Shown piece after piece: positions 11,642 through 21,806 of a stretch of 64,000 nucleotides of DNA. The notes under the pieces were generated by a model. That model did no database searches. It was not told where the DNA came from and saw nothing but the letters and a program-made list of their open reading frames with translations. Every line of letters starts with the position of its first letter. The first letter of the stretch is position 1. Source of the DNA: Symsagittifera roscoffensis (Eukaryota > Xenacoelomorpha > Acoela > Convolutidae); NCBI RefSeq assembly GCF_963678635.1, contig NC_087065.1:69196956-69260955 (forward strand), written 5' to 3'. The position numbers were made by a program, and so were the translations under genes.

Positions 11642-11934
11642 TCTTTGTTTTCGGAAGGCAAGAAGAAAACACTTTGCCACACGTGTGTTGATTCGCTTCT
11701 ATTGTTCTCGTAGCAGTACGAAGGCATTGTTGGATTTACACTAAAGCAAGCTGAATCGTCGCCTATCATGAACCCATTGCACGAATTGCAGATGAGGTTT
11801 GACTTGAAATAACTTTTTCGAAGGTCATCGTTGAAAAAGCCTGCACGCAGATCTAGCTTGTTATTGCTGTGAAAATAGGTATACTGGCTCATAATAACTG
11901 GAGATACAAAAATAATGACAAAAAATTGAATCAT
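11642..11934 (-). CDS. Exon of small cysteine-rich secreted protein, copy 2 (intact leader)
   Basis: The 98-codon duplicate of the exon at 8846-9138, also ending at GTGAGT. Here the start MIQFFVIIFVSPVIM is a good hydrophobic signal peptide, followed by the same cysteine-bearing region (CNSCNGFMIGDD, PSYCYENNRSE). The frame is kept between copies despite base changes, which suggests constraint or very recent duplication. Product and function unknown; probably secreted or membrane-anchored. Confidence 0.5.
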
Positions 11935-12283
11935 AATACTAATCTATAAAATTTGAAAGATCGAGACAGCTTTAAACTTTAAATAAATAAGTTTATATTT
12001 CTAGAACATTTGGACAAAAATTGGTCGAGTGACTTATAAGTCAATCTTAGGAAGTGACTCAAAGTAATGGACAATTGACCTTTGGCGAACTTAAGAAATA
12101 TTTAAAGAAAACAAAGTTTTGCAAAAGGTAAAAAGACTGCTCTGCTTTTTACAGAAAAACGGCTGTAGCCTTTTTCGTTATATGCCATTCAGGAATTGCC
12201 AGGAAACTAATTGCTGTTTGAAACTGTGGATCTTCGCCCTTTTTTTGGAGAAAAACTTAATGGAGATTTTAAGTAATCATTGT

Positions 12284-12430
12284 CTACAAAGCTACGATAA
12301 TTAAAAGCTTAATGAAAATCGAAACTTCTGGTGAACTGTCTTCAAATATTTTGGCAGTACCGACACAAATTTTTATTAAAACACTTTCATCCCTTTTCGA
12401 ATTTCTCATTAAAGAATCTTCGGAAAAATT
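12284..12430 (-). CDS. Last exon of the duplicated small secreted protein, copy 2
   Basis: Duplicate of 9487-9633 with a handful of substitutions. It starts after GCGGCAG, encodes NFSEDSLMRN onward and ends in a hydrophobic tail SIFIKLLIIVAL before the stop. Its own first exon should lie above 12.5 kb on this strand, and I cannot see one. Confidence 0.4.
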   Translation of the reverse strand, partial: NFSEDSLMRNSKRDESVLIKICVGTAKIFEDSSPEVSIFIKLLIIVAL

Positions 12431-12479
12431 CTGCCGCAAAAGTAAGTGCAGCATAACAGATAGACAGATAGAACTAGAC

Positions 12480-13760
12480 TCAGTGCAGTACTGAAAATCA
12501 AACAAAAGTCTTCAATCATAAGTTTTTGGACAGATGGTATCTAAAAAAATGCTATCCTGACTTTAATATCAAAAAACGAAGCTGTTCAGTAGAGTATGTA
12601 GATCACAACCAATAATTTGTCAGAACGGCATTTTTTGTTCGACATTTTTCGTTCCGGCTGTTGAAAACTGGGAGGAACTTTGTGTACAATACGAATATGA
12701 TTTTAATTTTTAGGTACCACGCAAAATAACCGAAATGGGTCGAATGATATGTCATACTAAAGCTTTTTAGTAGTTTTTTTTTCTGAATCTACAGCCCCTT
12801 CAAAAAGTGGTTCCTACAAAGTGAAAAATGTATTTTTACTAAAGCAAAAGTAGGATTGGAAACTTTATTTAGCGATTTCTGCAATAAAATGTTTTTTTTT
12901 TGTAATAATCAAATACTGCAAAATTATCCGAAAAGTTTCAACTTTTTTCCAATTTTTTTTTTCAAATTTTTTTGGTGGAGTTATTCTTTCGGTTAAAATT
13001 ATAGTCGATTTCAACTGAATAAGTAATATTCTGCGCCTTCGTAAAATCTGTAATCAGACCACGCACAAAACAAACGACACTAATTAAGAAAAATAATATA
13101 TATTTTCAAAAAAAAAAATGTCAGAAAACTATGTGCTACTTGCGAAACAACCTGTTATTCTTGTTAATTGTTGTTTTTGGAAAAATTCAGCTTTTCGCTC
13201 GGGACTTTATCTCGAAATCATTACACTTGAAAAATTGTTGGTGTTGTTTTGCTTGCATATTTTAGGCTAACAATTTTTGAAGAATTGGGGCACAATGTAT
13301 AATCCTCAAGCTACAGTTGGAAGAAACTCATACTAGTAAAGCGGTAGAGTTTTTAGACCACAGTTATTGTCACCAAAAATTTTGATAAAAAACTGATGAA
13401 ATAATCGAAAACAATATGATTAAATAATTGATTTTTGGTTTGAATTTTATCATTATTTAATGCCCCTAACGCTGTGCCAAGTTCAAAGGGATATAACCAA
13501 GTTAAGTACTATTAAAAGCAATTCGCTTTAATCTATTCATTTTGAAATGGTTTGTAAGTTGTCACCTACCTGTTAATGTGACATAAAATCACGCAAATTA
13601 TTTGTCCCAAAATGACACTTTATAATTAACCATAATTTTCCTAAAAATAGTCTTAGGCTAAATAATTTTGCAAATATCATTTTTTTAGCTAATGACATCA
13701 TCACTTTTGCAATGCTAAAACACAAGAATAAATTTGATTGAAATGGCTAGGAGAAGAAAC
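12480..13760. other. AT-rich non-coding stretch
   Basis: No supported gene or repeat between the duplicated segment and the retrotransposon. Confidence 0.45.
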
Positions 13761-13762
13761 CT

Positions 13763-13877
13763 CCCAATACTCCGTCAATATCTTCGAAAAATGAAATAAA
13801 AAGGTTGCTGGAAAAGACTCCCCAATTATGTGTCAAATGTCCAAAACTAATTGGTTGTAACTGTTTTGACTTGTATA
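13763..13877. repeat. Direct repeat flanking the LTR element, left copy
   Basis: This 115-bp segment (CCAATACTCCGTCAATATC to ACTGTTTTGACTTGTATA) recurs just beyond the right LTR at 20108-20239. It lacks about 17-19 bp present in the right copy. It is outside the LTRs, so it is not part of the element's own terminal repeat. Confidence 0.9.
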
Positions 13878-14127
13878 TGAGATAGGGACCAGTTTTGAGA
13901 TTATGTAAGTGCTATCAATTGTTCAAGATAGAAACCAGTTTGAGTTTATGTAAGTGCTATCAATTCTTCTTTCTGTCTGGGGACCTGCTGTCGTGACCTT
14001 GCGATCTCTAATGTCCGATGGGATCTGAAATAAAAGAGTGCAGTAAGATTTCGATTTGATGCCTAACAGTTTGTCTACAATACAACTTATCAACAACCTT
14101 TTTGATTTTCTAAACTTACGACTTTAA
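13878..14127 (+). repeat. 5' LTR
   Basis: 250 bp starting TGAGATAGGGACCAG and ending CGACTTTAA. It contains an internal tandem duplication of about 45 bp (ACCAGTTTTGAG...GTGCTATCAATT, twice) and an AATAAA signal near 14027, as expected for an LTR with promoter and polyadenylation signals. Confidence 0.93.
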
Positions 14128-14150
14128 CATGGCGCAGTCAGCAGAGAGAA
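14128..14150 (+). promoter_or_regulatory. Primer-binding site overlapping the gag start codon
   Basis: Directly after the LTR comes TGGCGCAGTCAGC, the form of primer-binding site that pairs with a tRNA 3' end (the tRNA-Ser-type site of several insect gypsy-group elements starts TGGCGCAGTC). The gag ATG at 14129 lies inside this site, so the element has essentially no untranslated leader. Confidence 0.7.
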
Positions 14151-15976
14151 AAGGAGGGGGGGGGGGAAATCCACTAAACATAGTAGCATTTTGGGAAACA
14201 CGAACACCGGAACCTCCAGTTTACTGGGAGGAGTGGATAATTAAATTTCACTGGGGGATGATAGCAAAATACGACATTGATCACGATGATTTCTATTTTG
14301 CGAATACTCTAAATGCGGCGGCTATCACGGCGTTGCCTGAAAAAGTCAATGGGAAAAACCGTCTCGATTCGGAAAAGAAGTTAAAGTCTAAACTATATCT
14401 TTGTATCGGAGACGAGGCGCAACGAATATTCAAAGCACGGAAACCGACGGTTAATATCAAAACGGTACGGTACCCACGGGTCCTGGATGAGATGCAAAAT
14501 GTTTTCCAACGTGATCGGAACGTAACTCATGAACGGGGACTTTTCTACGGACGAAAACAAGGTGAGAACAAAACGTTCGAAAAATTCCACGCGGAACTAA
14601 GCGCGCTAGCAGGTAGATGTGATTTTGCAAATGCGGCCGAAAATGTTCGTGATATTTTCATTATGAATATGCGGGAATCGGATTGCCAACGAGAATTATC
14701 ACGATCAACAAAGTTACCTGAGGAAATCTACCGGATCGCATTATCATATGAACGTGGTGAGCGTGCATACAAATCATATACGGGAAAACCAGCTTCAACA
14801 GCTCCGGCAATTTCAATAAAACAGGATCCGGTAAATAACATGAGAAGGGGACAAGGATTTTTTCGAGGTCGAGGACGTGGGGGACGTGGAGGATACACCC
14901 AAGAATCAAGTAGTAGTGGGGGAAGCGGCAATAACCGTAGGTGTTACAATTGCGACGCACCAAATTTTACCCTTGATCACATCGCGAGTTGTCCTGCAAA
15001 AGGAGCAACATGTAACTCGTGCCGAAAATTGGGACATTTTGAACGAACATGTCGAGGAATTAGAAGAGGTACTGGCCAATGGAGAGGACGAGGACGAGTC
15101 GGATTGGTTAGAGATGAAAATGAGCATCATCAGAGTACGCAGAACGTAAATGACCTGAATGAAGATCCAGTGTCGTGGGTGAACCAGCAGGGGAGCGGGG
15201 AAAATGAATCCATGACGTCAGGATCGGACGACTACATGGTAATGTCAATAAAAAGGAAGAAGAATGAGACTGAACTGAAGATCCCTGGGGCCCGCGTTCA
15301 GGTTGAGGTGTCAGGAAAGAAGATGTGGTTGTGGATAGATAGTGGATCCCCAGTGACGATTTTCAGCATAACGGACCTAAAAACAACGTTAGGTAAGGCG
15401 AATATTCAACAACAGCCTTCAAAAGATGAATTTTTGGATTACAAAAACAATCGAATAAACATACTGGGGAAGGTAACAGTGATGATGTCATTAAACGGCT
15501 GGGCAGCACCAGCACAAGTGTCAGTAATATCCGGAAATCATCAGTCAATCCTGGGGCGCGATCTGATGGGCACCCTGGGCCTCGAGTTAGTCCAACGGAA
15601 GAAAGTGATGGGAATCACAGGGGAAGGGATCAGTCAAGAGGAGGAGAAATATGACGAATTGCAAACATACTTCTGTAAGTTGTACCCAAATTTGTTTACT
15701 AGGATAGGGAAGATCCGGAATGCGAAAGTAAGAGCTGATTTTTTTTTTGAAAATTTGAGGCCTATACATCAAAAAGGGCGCAGGGTGCCTATCAGTCTAC
15801 AAGACAAGGTGGATAAAGAAATTCAACGGCTGATAAATGAAGGGCATATCGTGAAATTACAAGAGTGCTCAGATAAGTATTTCGTCTCCCCTATCGTGAT
15901 TACAGTAAAAAAAGATGGAAGTAAAAAAATTAGCACTGGAATCAAGAGAATTGAACAAGCAGGTACACAAGAATAA
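14129..15976 (+). CDS. Gag-protease and start of reverse transcriptase (retrotransposon)
   Basis: A 615-codon frame. Residues 1-230 are a capsid-like region. Residues about 245-265 are a Gly/Arg-rich patch. Two zinc knuckles follow (CYNC...H...C and CNSCRKLGHFERTC, about residues 272-308). An aspartic protease motif LWIDSGSPVTIF lies near residue 400. The N-terminal edge of reverse transcriptase (HIVKLQECSDKYFVSPIVI) is at about 570-590. The frame then runs out after an A-run at about 15918, where pol continues in another frame. The break inside RT argues for a mutation, not the programmed frameshift normally placed between gag and pol. Gag packages the element RNA; the protease processes the polyprotein. 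Confidence 0.92.
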   Translation: MAQSAERKGGGGGNPLNIVAFWETRTPEPPVYWEEWIIKFHWGMIAKYDIDHDDFYFANTLNAAAITALPEKVNGKNRLDSEKKLKSKLYLCIGDEAQRIFKARKPTVNIKTVRYPRVLDEMQNVFQRDRNVTHERGLFYGRKQGENKTFEKFHAELSALAGRCDFANAAENVRDIFIMNMRESDCQRELSRSTKLPEEIYRIALSYERGERAYKSYTGKPASTAPAISIKQDPVNNMRRGQGFFRGRGRGGRGGYTQESSSSGGSGNNRRCYNCDAPNFTLDHIASCPAKGATCNSCRKLGHFERTCRGIRRGTGQWRGRGRVGLVRDENEHHQSTQNVNDLNEDPVSWVNQQGSGENESMTSGSDDYMVMSIKRKKNETELKIPGARVQVEVSGKKMWLWIDSGSPVTIFSITDLKTTLGKANIQQQPSKDEFLDYKNNRINILGKVTVMMSLNGWAAPAQVSVISGNHQSILGRDLMGTLGLELVQRKKVMGITGEGISQEEEKYDELQTYFCKLYPNLFTRIGKIRNAKVRADFFFENLRPIHQKGRRVPISLQDKVDKEIQRLINEGHIVKLQECSDKYFVSPIVITVKKDGSKKISTGIKRIEQAGTQE

Positions 15977-17145
15977 GTACCAAATGCCCAATATTGACGA
16001 ACTAGTAGACGGAGTAAGTCAGATTATCGCGGAGAAAAAAGCGGGGAATGTATATTTTACAACGTTGGATTTCACATATGCGTACGGACAAGTCGCCTTA
16101 GAACAAAAAACGAGCGAGCAGCGCAATTTCTCACTAGTCGGTGGGAAATCCACGGGGACTTATCGTTTTAAAAACGGATTTTACGGGCTTACATCAATGC
16201 CCGCGGAATTCCAAAAAGTAATTGATAATTTAATTAAGGAATTCCCTCAAGCTAACGCGTTTATAGATGATATCTTAATTGCTTCAAAAGGAACTAAGAT
16301 CGAACACATTGCGTTGGTGGAAAAGATATTGAAAAAGCTGGATGTCTCCAATGTCGCGTTAAAATTGCGAAAATATGAATTTGCAAAAACAGAGTGCGAA
16401 TGGCTCGGATATCGGATTGGGGAAAGTGGTATCACGCCTCTAGTAAGAAAAACAAAAGCAATAGAAGACTTGAAAACCCCAAAATCTCGAAAGCAGTTGA
16501 AATCTTTAATGGGTTCACTACACAGTTTACAGAAATTTTTACCCAAACTCGTAGAATTAAGCGCACCTTTAAGGCCACTACTGAGTCAAAATAACGATTT
16601 TGTCTGGACGCCCGTTTGCGAAAATGCGTTCCAACAATTAAAATCGCTGGTGGAAAATATTGTCGAATTACGACACTTCGACCTTCACCGTGAAACTAGA
16701 ACTATTTGTGACGCTAGTCACGATGGTTTAGGGGCCGTGTTAGAACAGTATTGCGCATCCGGGTGGCATCCGATTTCGTTTGCATCCCGTTACCTTAATC
16801 CGGCTGACAAAAAAATACTCTACAAACGAATTAGAATTACTCGCGGTAGTGTGGGCCACGGAACATTTTCGAAATTATATATACGGCCGGTATTTCACAG
16901 TCATATCTGATCATAAAGCGCTACTTACATTGTTGAATTCGTCGCCAAAAGGAAATAAAACGTTTTTCAGTCAATTAACTCGATGATATGATCGACTGGT
17001 GCCATACGATTTTAAAGTTGAACATAGACAAGGGTCAAAAATGGGGATGGCTGACTATTTGTCTCGGTTTCCGTCCGCAGAGGCACCCGAGACAAGCCAT
17101 TACGATGAAAATTTTACAGTAGCGAAGATAAGAATGGAAGCCTAG
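15930..17145 (+). pseudogene. Reverse transcriptase and RNase H region of retrotransposon, broken
   Basis: The frame at 15915-16910 carries the RT core (TLDFTYAYGQV, GLTSMPAEFQKV, catalytic AFIDDILIAS) and the start of RNase H (TRTICDASHDGLGAVLEQ). A second frame change occurs at an A-run near 16811. The next frame continues RNase H (STNELELLAVVWA, ISDHKALLTLL) to a TGA at 16984, after which the same frame goes on with the conserved end of RNase H (LVPYDFKVEHRQGSKMGMAD) to a TAG at 17143. These are inactivating lesions. Confidence 0.9.
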
Positions 17146-17155
17146 GGGTCAGAAA

Positions 17156-17683
17156 GTGAATAAAATCAAGCCAAAACCGACGGTAGGGGGCGAACAGTCA
17201 TGTTTCGACACAACGAAATCAGTTTCATCCAATGAGAATGAAAGAAAAGACGAATATGCAAATATTCACCGTGAGCACGAACGCTCAATAGAGGGCGTGT
17301 TTACATGCAACCGGCGGTTAACCAATCAGCGTCGAGATATTTGCATACCGGCGGAAATATGCAAATACCGAAGAAAGAGATTCAGACGTTGTTCTCATTG
17401 CTTAAATTACAGTTGCAAGCATAAAAATTTGATTAATTACAATCGCAATCCTTTCAGTTCGAATAATTCAAACAGCAAGCCCACGTTGAAAATTTACCGT
17501 TGCAAACCATCCATCTTACAAGATTACAGTGAAAAGCCATTTACTTTAAAAAATTACAGTAGCAAACACCTAATTCGGAATAATTTGGGTAACTCAAAAT
17601 ATACAAAACTGAGTAATTCGCCTAAAAAAATGATCCTCCAACTTCGGCCGTCGTCAACACATCAACTAATTCTGGAAATGTGA
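17156..17683 (+). pseudogene. Linker between RNase H and integrase, uncertain reading frame
   Basis: An open frame of 175 codons, rich in Asn, Lys and Ser with Cys pairs (RCSHCLNYSCKHK). No domain is recognised. It may be a spacer read in the wrong frame or a lineage-specific insertion between RNase H and integrase. Confidence 0.35.
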
Positions 17684-17864
17684 ATCTAAATGTTCTACTG
17701 AACCGCCTAAATCAACCTCCTAGCGTTAGTTCGGATTCCGATATTGAAATGATACCACCCGAAAAACTTGATATTAAACAGACTAATTCTAAAAACTAAA
17801 TACAATCATATCCTTTCCACGCCAGTTCCCCGGTTTATCTTACCCACTTGTACAAAACGACAAA

Positions 17865-19265
17865 TTGATCTACACTATAGTGCCATCAGACAGTAAAATA
17901 GTGAAGAAGATTGAACACCCGGAAGTTTTGAATTTAAAATTGATAGAAGCAAACATTGAAAAAGACCCAATTATGAAGACCATCAGAGATAACATCAGAG
18001 ACAAAAACCCACAAGCAAAGGAAATAATAACAAGACTAGAACAATACTACGCCCAGCATTACAACGATTTTGCAGTACGTGAGAATTGCCTGTGGATGGA
18101 CGGCCGGTTAGCAATACCGAAGGATCTATCATCAGCAATTCTAAACCGTCTACATTACAACCATCATGGGCGTGACAAAATGTTTGCAGCCGCAAAAGAC
18201 GTGTGGATTCCCCTTATGCTGTGGAACATCGCTGCCACAGAAAAATACTGCAAAAGTTGCTTAGAAGCAGGTAAAAACCTTAAACCGGACATTCCAAAAA
18301 GTGACATGGGGGAAACTTATGTGCCAATGGAACCAAATGATTTGGTCCAATTAGATTTCTGGGGCCCAGTAAATTATGTAAGGGGTCGGAAAAAGTATGT
18401 ACTTGTAGCAGTAGATACCTTCTCGCATTGGCCGTCGGCGTATGTTTGTTCAAGCAACAAATCCAAAAATGTATTGAAGTTCCTAAGGAAGTACATAAAT
18501 ACTCATGGACACCCAAGGAAATTAGACATGGATCAGGCTACTGGGTTTTTCTCAAATGAAATTCAAACGTTCTGTAACTACGAAGGTATCGAACTTATTA
18601 AATCTCCGGTTAGGGATCATCGGGCGACAGGAATGGTTGAACGAACTATTGGGCCGATAAAAAACTACGTGTTAACTTATCTTCAGGAAAATAAGAACTA
18701 CAAGTTTGGAGCAATGATATCCCGTGCGCTCAGCGCGTTACGTTTCGTGCCACATTCTAAAACTAAATTAACGCCTTTTGAAGCCTACCATGGACGAGAA
18801 GCAAATACGGCTCTGCGAAATTTAACGAAAAAACCGTCATTGAAAAACTTAAATTGGAACAATGTTGTTAACCAAAAGTTATCTTGTTTAGACAAGGCGG
18901 GAAATCTCCCGGAAGTAGAACTCACCCTAGATTGGGAGAAGAGAAGTGATTTGGTGTACGCTCCACAAAATAGGAAAGCTCCAATCATTTTGGATGACGA
19001 TGTGGTAGCGGATCCCAGGGCTCCGAAAGTAGTTGACCCCAAGGAAATAAGTCCACCGAAAACTCCAACATGGCTCAAAAAGCACAAGACCAGTTCAACG
19101 ACCGTATACCAGAGGACTGGAAAAACGGATCCAAAGGACCCAAGAAGGTATAAACGTTTGCCATTAAAAATTGAAAAATTGACTAAGCATACGGTGCAGA
19201 TGGAAAAAGGGTCGTTACTAAGGCGGAGTGGTGTTTCTTTAGATCGGCGGCTGAAGAAAGCCTAA
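17865..19265 (+). CDS. Integrase of the LTR retrotransposon
   Basis: A 466-codon frame. It has the N-terminal HHCC zinc-binding region (LHYNHHGRDKM... YCKSCLEAGK, residues about 100-140) and the catalytic core with the first Asp in LVQLDFWGPV, the second Asp in LDMDQATGFFS, and the Glu in GMVERTIG. A Lys/Pro-rich C-terminus follows, without a clear chromodomain. It would insert element cDNA in the nucleus. This domain is still open, unlike RT and RNase H upstream, but has no intact link to them. Confidence 0.9.
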   Translation: MIYTIVPSDSKIVKKIEHPEVLNLKLIEANIEKDPIMKTIRDNIRDKNPQAKEIITRLEQYYAQHYNDFAVRENCLWMDGRLAIPKDLSSAILNRLHYNHHGRDKMFAAAKDVWIPLMLWNIAATEKYCKSCLEAGKNLKPDIPKSDMGETYVPMEPNDLVQLDFWGPVNYVRGRKKYVLVAVDTFSHWPSAYVCSSNKSKNVLKFLRKYINTHGHPRKLDMDQATGFFSNEIQTFCNYEGIELIKSPVRDHRATGMVERTIGPIKNYVLTYLQENKNYKFGAMISRALSALRFVPHSKTKLTPFEAYHGREANTALRNLTKKPSLKNLNWNNVVNQKLSCLDKAGNLPEVELTLDWEKRSDLVYAPQNRKAPIILDDDVVADPRAPKVVDPKEISPPKTPTWLKKHKTSSTTVYQRTGKTDPKDPRRYKRLPLKIEKLTKHTVQMEKGSLLRRSGVSLDRRLKKA

Positions 19266-19266
19266 T

Positions 19267-19669
19267 TGAGAGTAGAAGCGATGAATGCACCCCAGGACCG
19301 AGTAGAAATGTACATAGTACCCCGGGCCCAAGCGAATCCAAAAAGTATAAGCGAAAAGCCGAGAAGGATCGGGTCGCAATGGAGAACGCAAGAAGATCGA
19401 CAAAACAACGGATAGTGGAGTACAGTGCGGACGAGAGCGAGGACGACGAAGATAGCGAGTGGGAAATCGAGCGAAATGAACCAATAAAAAGTGCGGCGAA
19501 CGAAGGAAATGATGTACCGTCGGCTAGGGAGAAATCACCAAGATCCGTCGGTGGAAAACGAAATAAAAACCAGTGTGAAACAGCGACGAGGAAATCAACA
19601 CGACAGAGACGCGGAGTTGACAAAATGGGGGGGGGGGGGGTTATGATCCACCGAATAGAACACAAATGA
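19267..19669 (+). pseudogene. Charged C-terminal tail of retrotransposon pol
   Basis: After the stop at 19265 a highly charged frame follows (acidic DESEDDEDSEWE, then basic KSTRQRRG) with a run of Gs near 19626-19639. It is most likely the former end of the pol polyprotein. No membrane segments or envelope features are seen. Confidence 0.45.
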
Positions 19670-19844
19670 GAACCACTGACAAGAAAAATAAAAAGATAAA
19701 AAAATAAACCTTAAGAGAGGTTTGGCGGGTGAGAAAACTCAATGCAAACTAAAACTTAACTAGTACCATTATACAATACAAAAAGTAACAGTGAGTTTAT
19801 AAATTTTATATCTACGCTCTAAAATTTATTTGTGGTTGCCCGAA

Positions 19845-20094
19845 TGAGATAGGGACCAGTTTTGAGTTTATGTAAGTGCTATCAATTGTTCAAGATAGAA
19901 ACCAGTTTGAGTTTATGTAAGTGCTATCAATTCCTCTTTCTGTCCGGGGACCTGCTGTCGTGACCTTGCTATCTCTAATGTTCGATGGGATCTGAAATAA
20001 AAGAGTGCAGTGAGATTTCGATTTGATGCCTAACAGTTTGTCTACAATACAACTTATCAACAACCTTCTGGATTTTCTAAACTTACGACTTTAA
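19845..20094 (+). repeat. 3' LTR
   Basis: 250 bp, about 97% identical to the 5' LTR by eye, with the same internal 45-bp tandem duplication. It ends ACGACTTTAA and is followed by TACTCGTAATATC. Confidence 0.93.
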
Positions 20095-20107
20095 TACTCG
20101 TAATATC

Positions 20108-20239
20108 TCCAATACTCCGTCAATATCTTCGAAAAATGAAATAAAAAGGTTAACTTTTTAGCTCTCGTTGCTGCAAAAGATTCCCCAATTATGTGTCAAA
20201 TGTCCAAAATTAATTGGTTGTAACTGTTTTGACTTGTAT
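20108..20239. repeat. Direct repeat flanking the LTR element, right copy
   Basis: A 132-bp match to 13763-13877, ending at the same TTGACTTGTATA. It contains an extra AACTTTTTAGCTCTCG block. Together the two copies bracket the whole retrotransposon. Confidence 0.9.
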
Positions 20240-21800
20240 AAAAATTTGAAAATGCATAATTGATTTGTGCTTATTTTTCTCTACAATAAGCACAAACTCA
20301 GGTTTAAATAGGCTTTCATTTGCCGTCTGCAAAAAAAAACAATGCAGCATGCGTATTGTATGATTCTGCAGATTAAGATAAAGAAAACAGCACAAAGAAG
20401 AAAAAATCTTTAATTACTATGTTTAATTTACTCCTAACTGCTTGTATCAGTGCAAAACCCTGAAAAAAAACTGAATATATACATGTCCGAATTAATTTTC
20501 CCTTAAAATCCCAGAGCTCAAGTGAAATAGCGCTTTAATCACGTGCGACCAGGGTGTTAAATAAGATGATTGATATCTGAATAATCTTCGATAGATATCG
20601 ATTTCTGTTCCGATCCTTTCGCGAAGTGGGAAGAACCTATGCCGCAAATTCTGTTTTTTTTTGTGCACACGCTTTTTCTACTTGAAATAAAGCCCAAAGA
20701 TGGCCAAATTTGCTACCATATTTAACCCATTTCGATCGTGATTCGGAACCTAAATAAGTTCGAAAAATTATTTCAGTGTCAATGAAAACAGGTATGATCC
20801 TTTTTTCGCTTACCAATTTTTACATTTTTTCTTGAAAATTTAGTTGTTTTGTAATTTTAGTTTTTTTTTAAATTATCTATAGCATGCTTCACAGCTATTT
20901 AACTTTTCTGAAAGTTCGGTTCCAGCGAGATTCAGGGAACAAGTGGATGTGGAAAGTCTTTTGGTGAAGATAATCAACTAAGATAATTAACCAAGTTATT
21001 TTCGATGTTAAAAAAGACCTTAGATATCATCGGATGTCAAGCGTAACTCAAAAGTTTGAATTGCAGAAGTTTTCCAATCGAAGTGTAGAATTTGGGATCT
21101 TATATTGTCGTATAATTAGATCTTACATTTTTTGGATCTTAGATTCATCTATAATCTTTTTTCATGACCTAAGATAATTTAAGACTTATCTGATAGTCCA
21201 ACTTTTACTGAAAATAATCTTTTGGTATTAGGTAAAAAATTAAAAGCTTGCGCTTGTTTTTAATTCTGTAGAAGAATTCAAATGAGCAAAAACCAACCAG
21301 TACGATTGGTCTTGTTCTAGAAAACACTTTTTCAGATGATTTCACGAAAAGCACTTCAAACAAAGCGGTTGCTGTTTCAAATCTGTACGAAAGACCAGAC
21401 TAGTAGCACTAGTATGCCATCTAAAACGCCAACTAGCTATAATTTCAATATTTTTATGTCATAGTCTACATTTCAAAACAATTGCTCAAAATTAAGTTTG
21501 ATTGAATTCAATGAAGTTCAAAATCATATTAAAGTTTGTTATTATCGAGCAAGTTAGGCAGCTGATATATGACAATGAGTGGCTCTTCACTTGAATGGCA
21601 TTGCTGGAACAAACGCCGTGATGGTGAACTCAACTGAATTCACCCACTCGGTCGTGATGTGATCCATATCGTGTGTTTTGCCTATTTTTGCCCAATTTGG
21701 GCCATAGTTTCTAGTCAAATAGTCTTCCACATTTCCCGGAACCCTAAAATAGTTCCAGAGTCAAATTCAATGTTTAAAATTACACGGTTTCTTGGGTAAA
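20240..21800. other. Non-coding stretch downstream of the LicD-like gene
   Basis: No supported coding exon. It is AT-rich with scattered short inverted pieces (for example AAGATAATCAACTAAGATAATT); nothing could be classified. Confidence 0.4.
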
Positions 21801-21806
21801 TTGTAC

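Larger units (their letters stand above)
9682..12475. repeat. Tandem segmental duplication, unit 2 (~2.79 kb)
   Basis: Second copy of the preceding unit, in the same orientation. The junction reads GATAGATAGAGCTTTGC and the far end reads GATAGAACTAGAC, so the breakpoint lies in a short GATA/TAG-rich tract that could have served as microhomology. Confidence 0.95.
13878..20094 (+). mobile_element. Ty3/gypsy-type LTR retrotransposon, degraded
   Basis: Two 250-bp direct LTRs (13878-14127 and 19845-20094) differ at about eight positions. Between them, in order: gag with two zinc knuckles, aspartic protease, reverse transcriptase, RNase H, integrase, and a charged tail. The order RT-RNaseH-integrase places it in Ty3/gypsy. 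No envelope-like gene was seen. Pol is broken by at least two frame changes and two in-frame stops, so the copy cannot be autonomous. No convincing 4-6 bp target duplication is present at the LTR edges. The sequence expected just before the right LTR as a polypurine tract is not purine-rich; the nearest purine-rich stretch is at about 19712-19735. Confidence 0.95.

Noticed and set aside
12312-12494. Plus-strand frame MKIETSGEL... with a GTAAGT donor, repeated at 9515
   Set aside because: The opposite strand reads as a better exon: acceptor, cysteine, hydrophobic C-terminus and stop. The plus frame has no upstream context, so I treat it as a shadow.
19267-19669. Possible envelope gene after integrase
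   Set aside because: The frame is short and highly charged, with no signal peptide or membrane segment.
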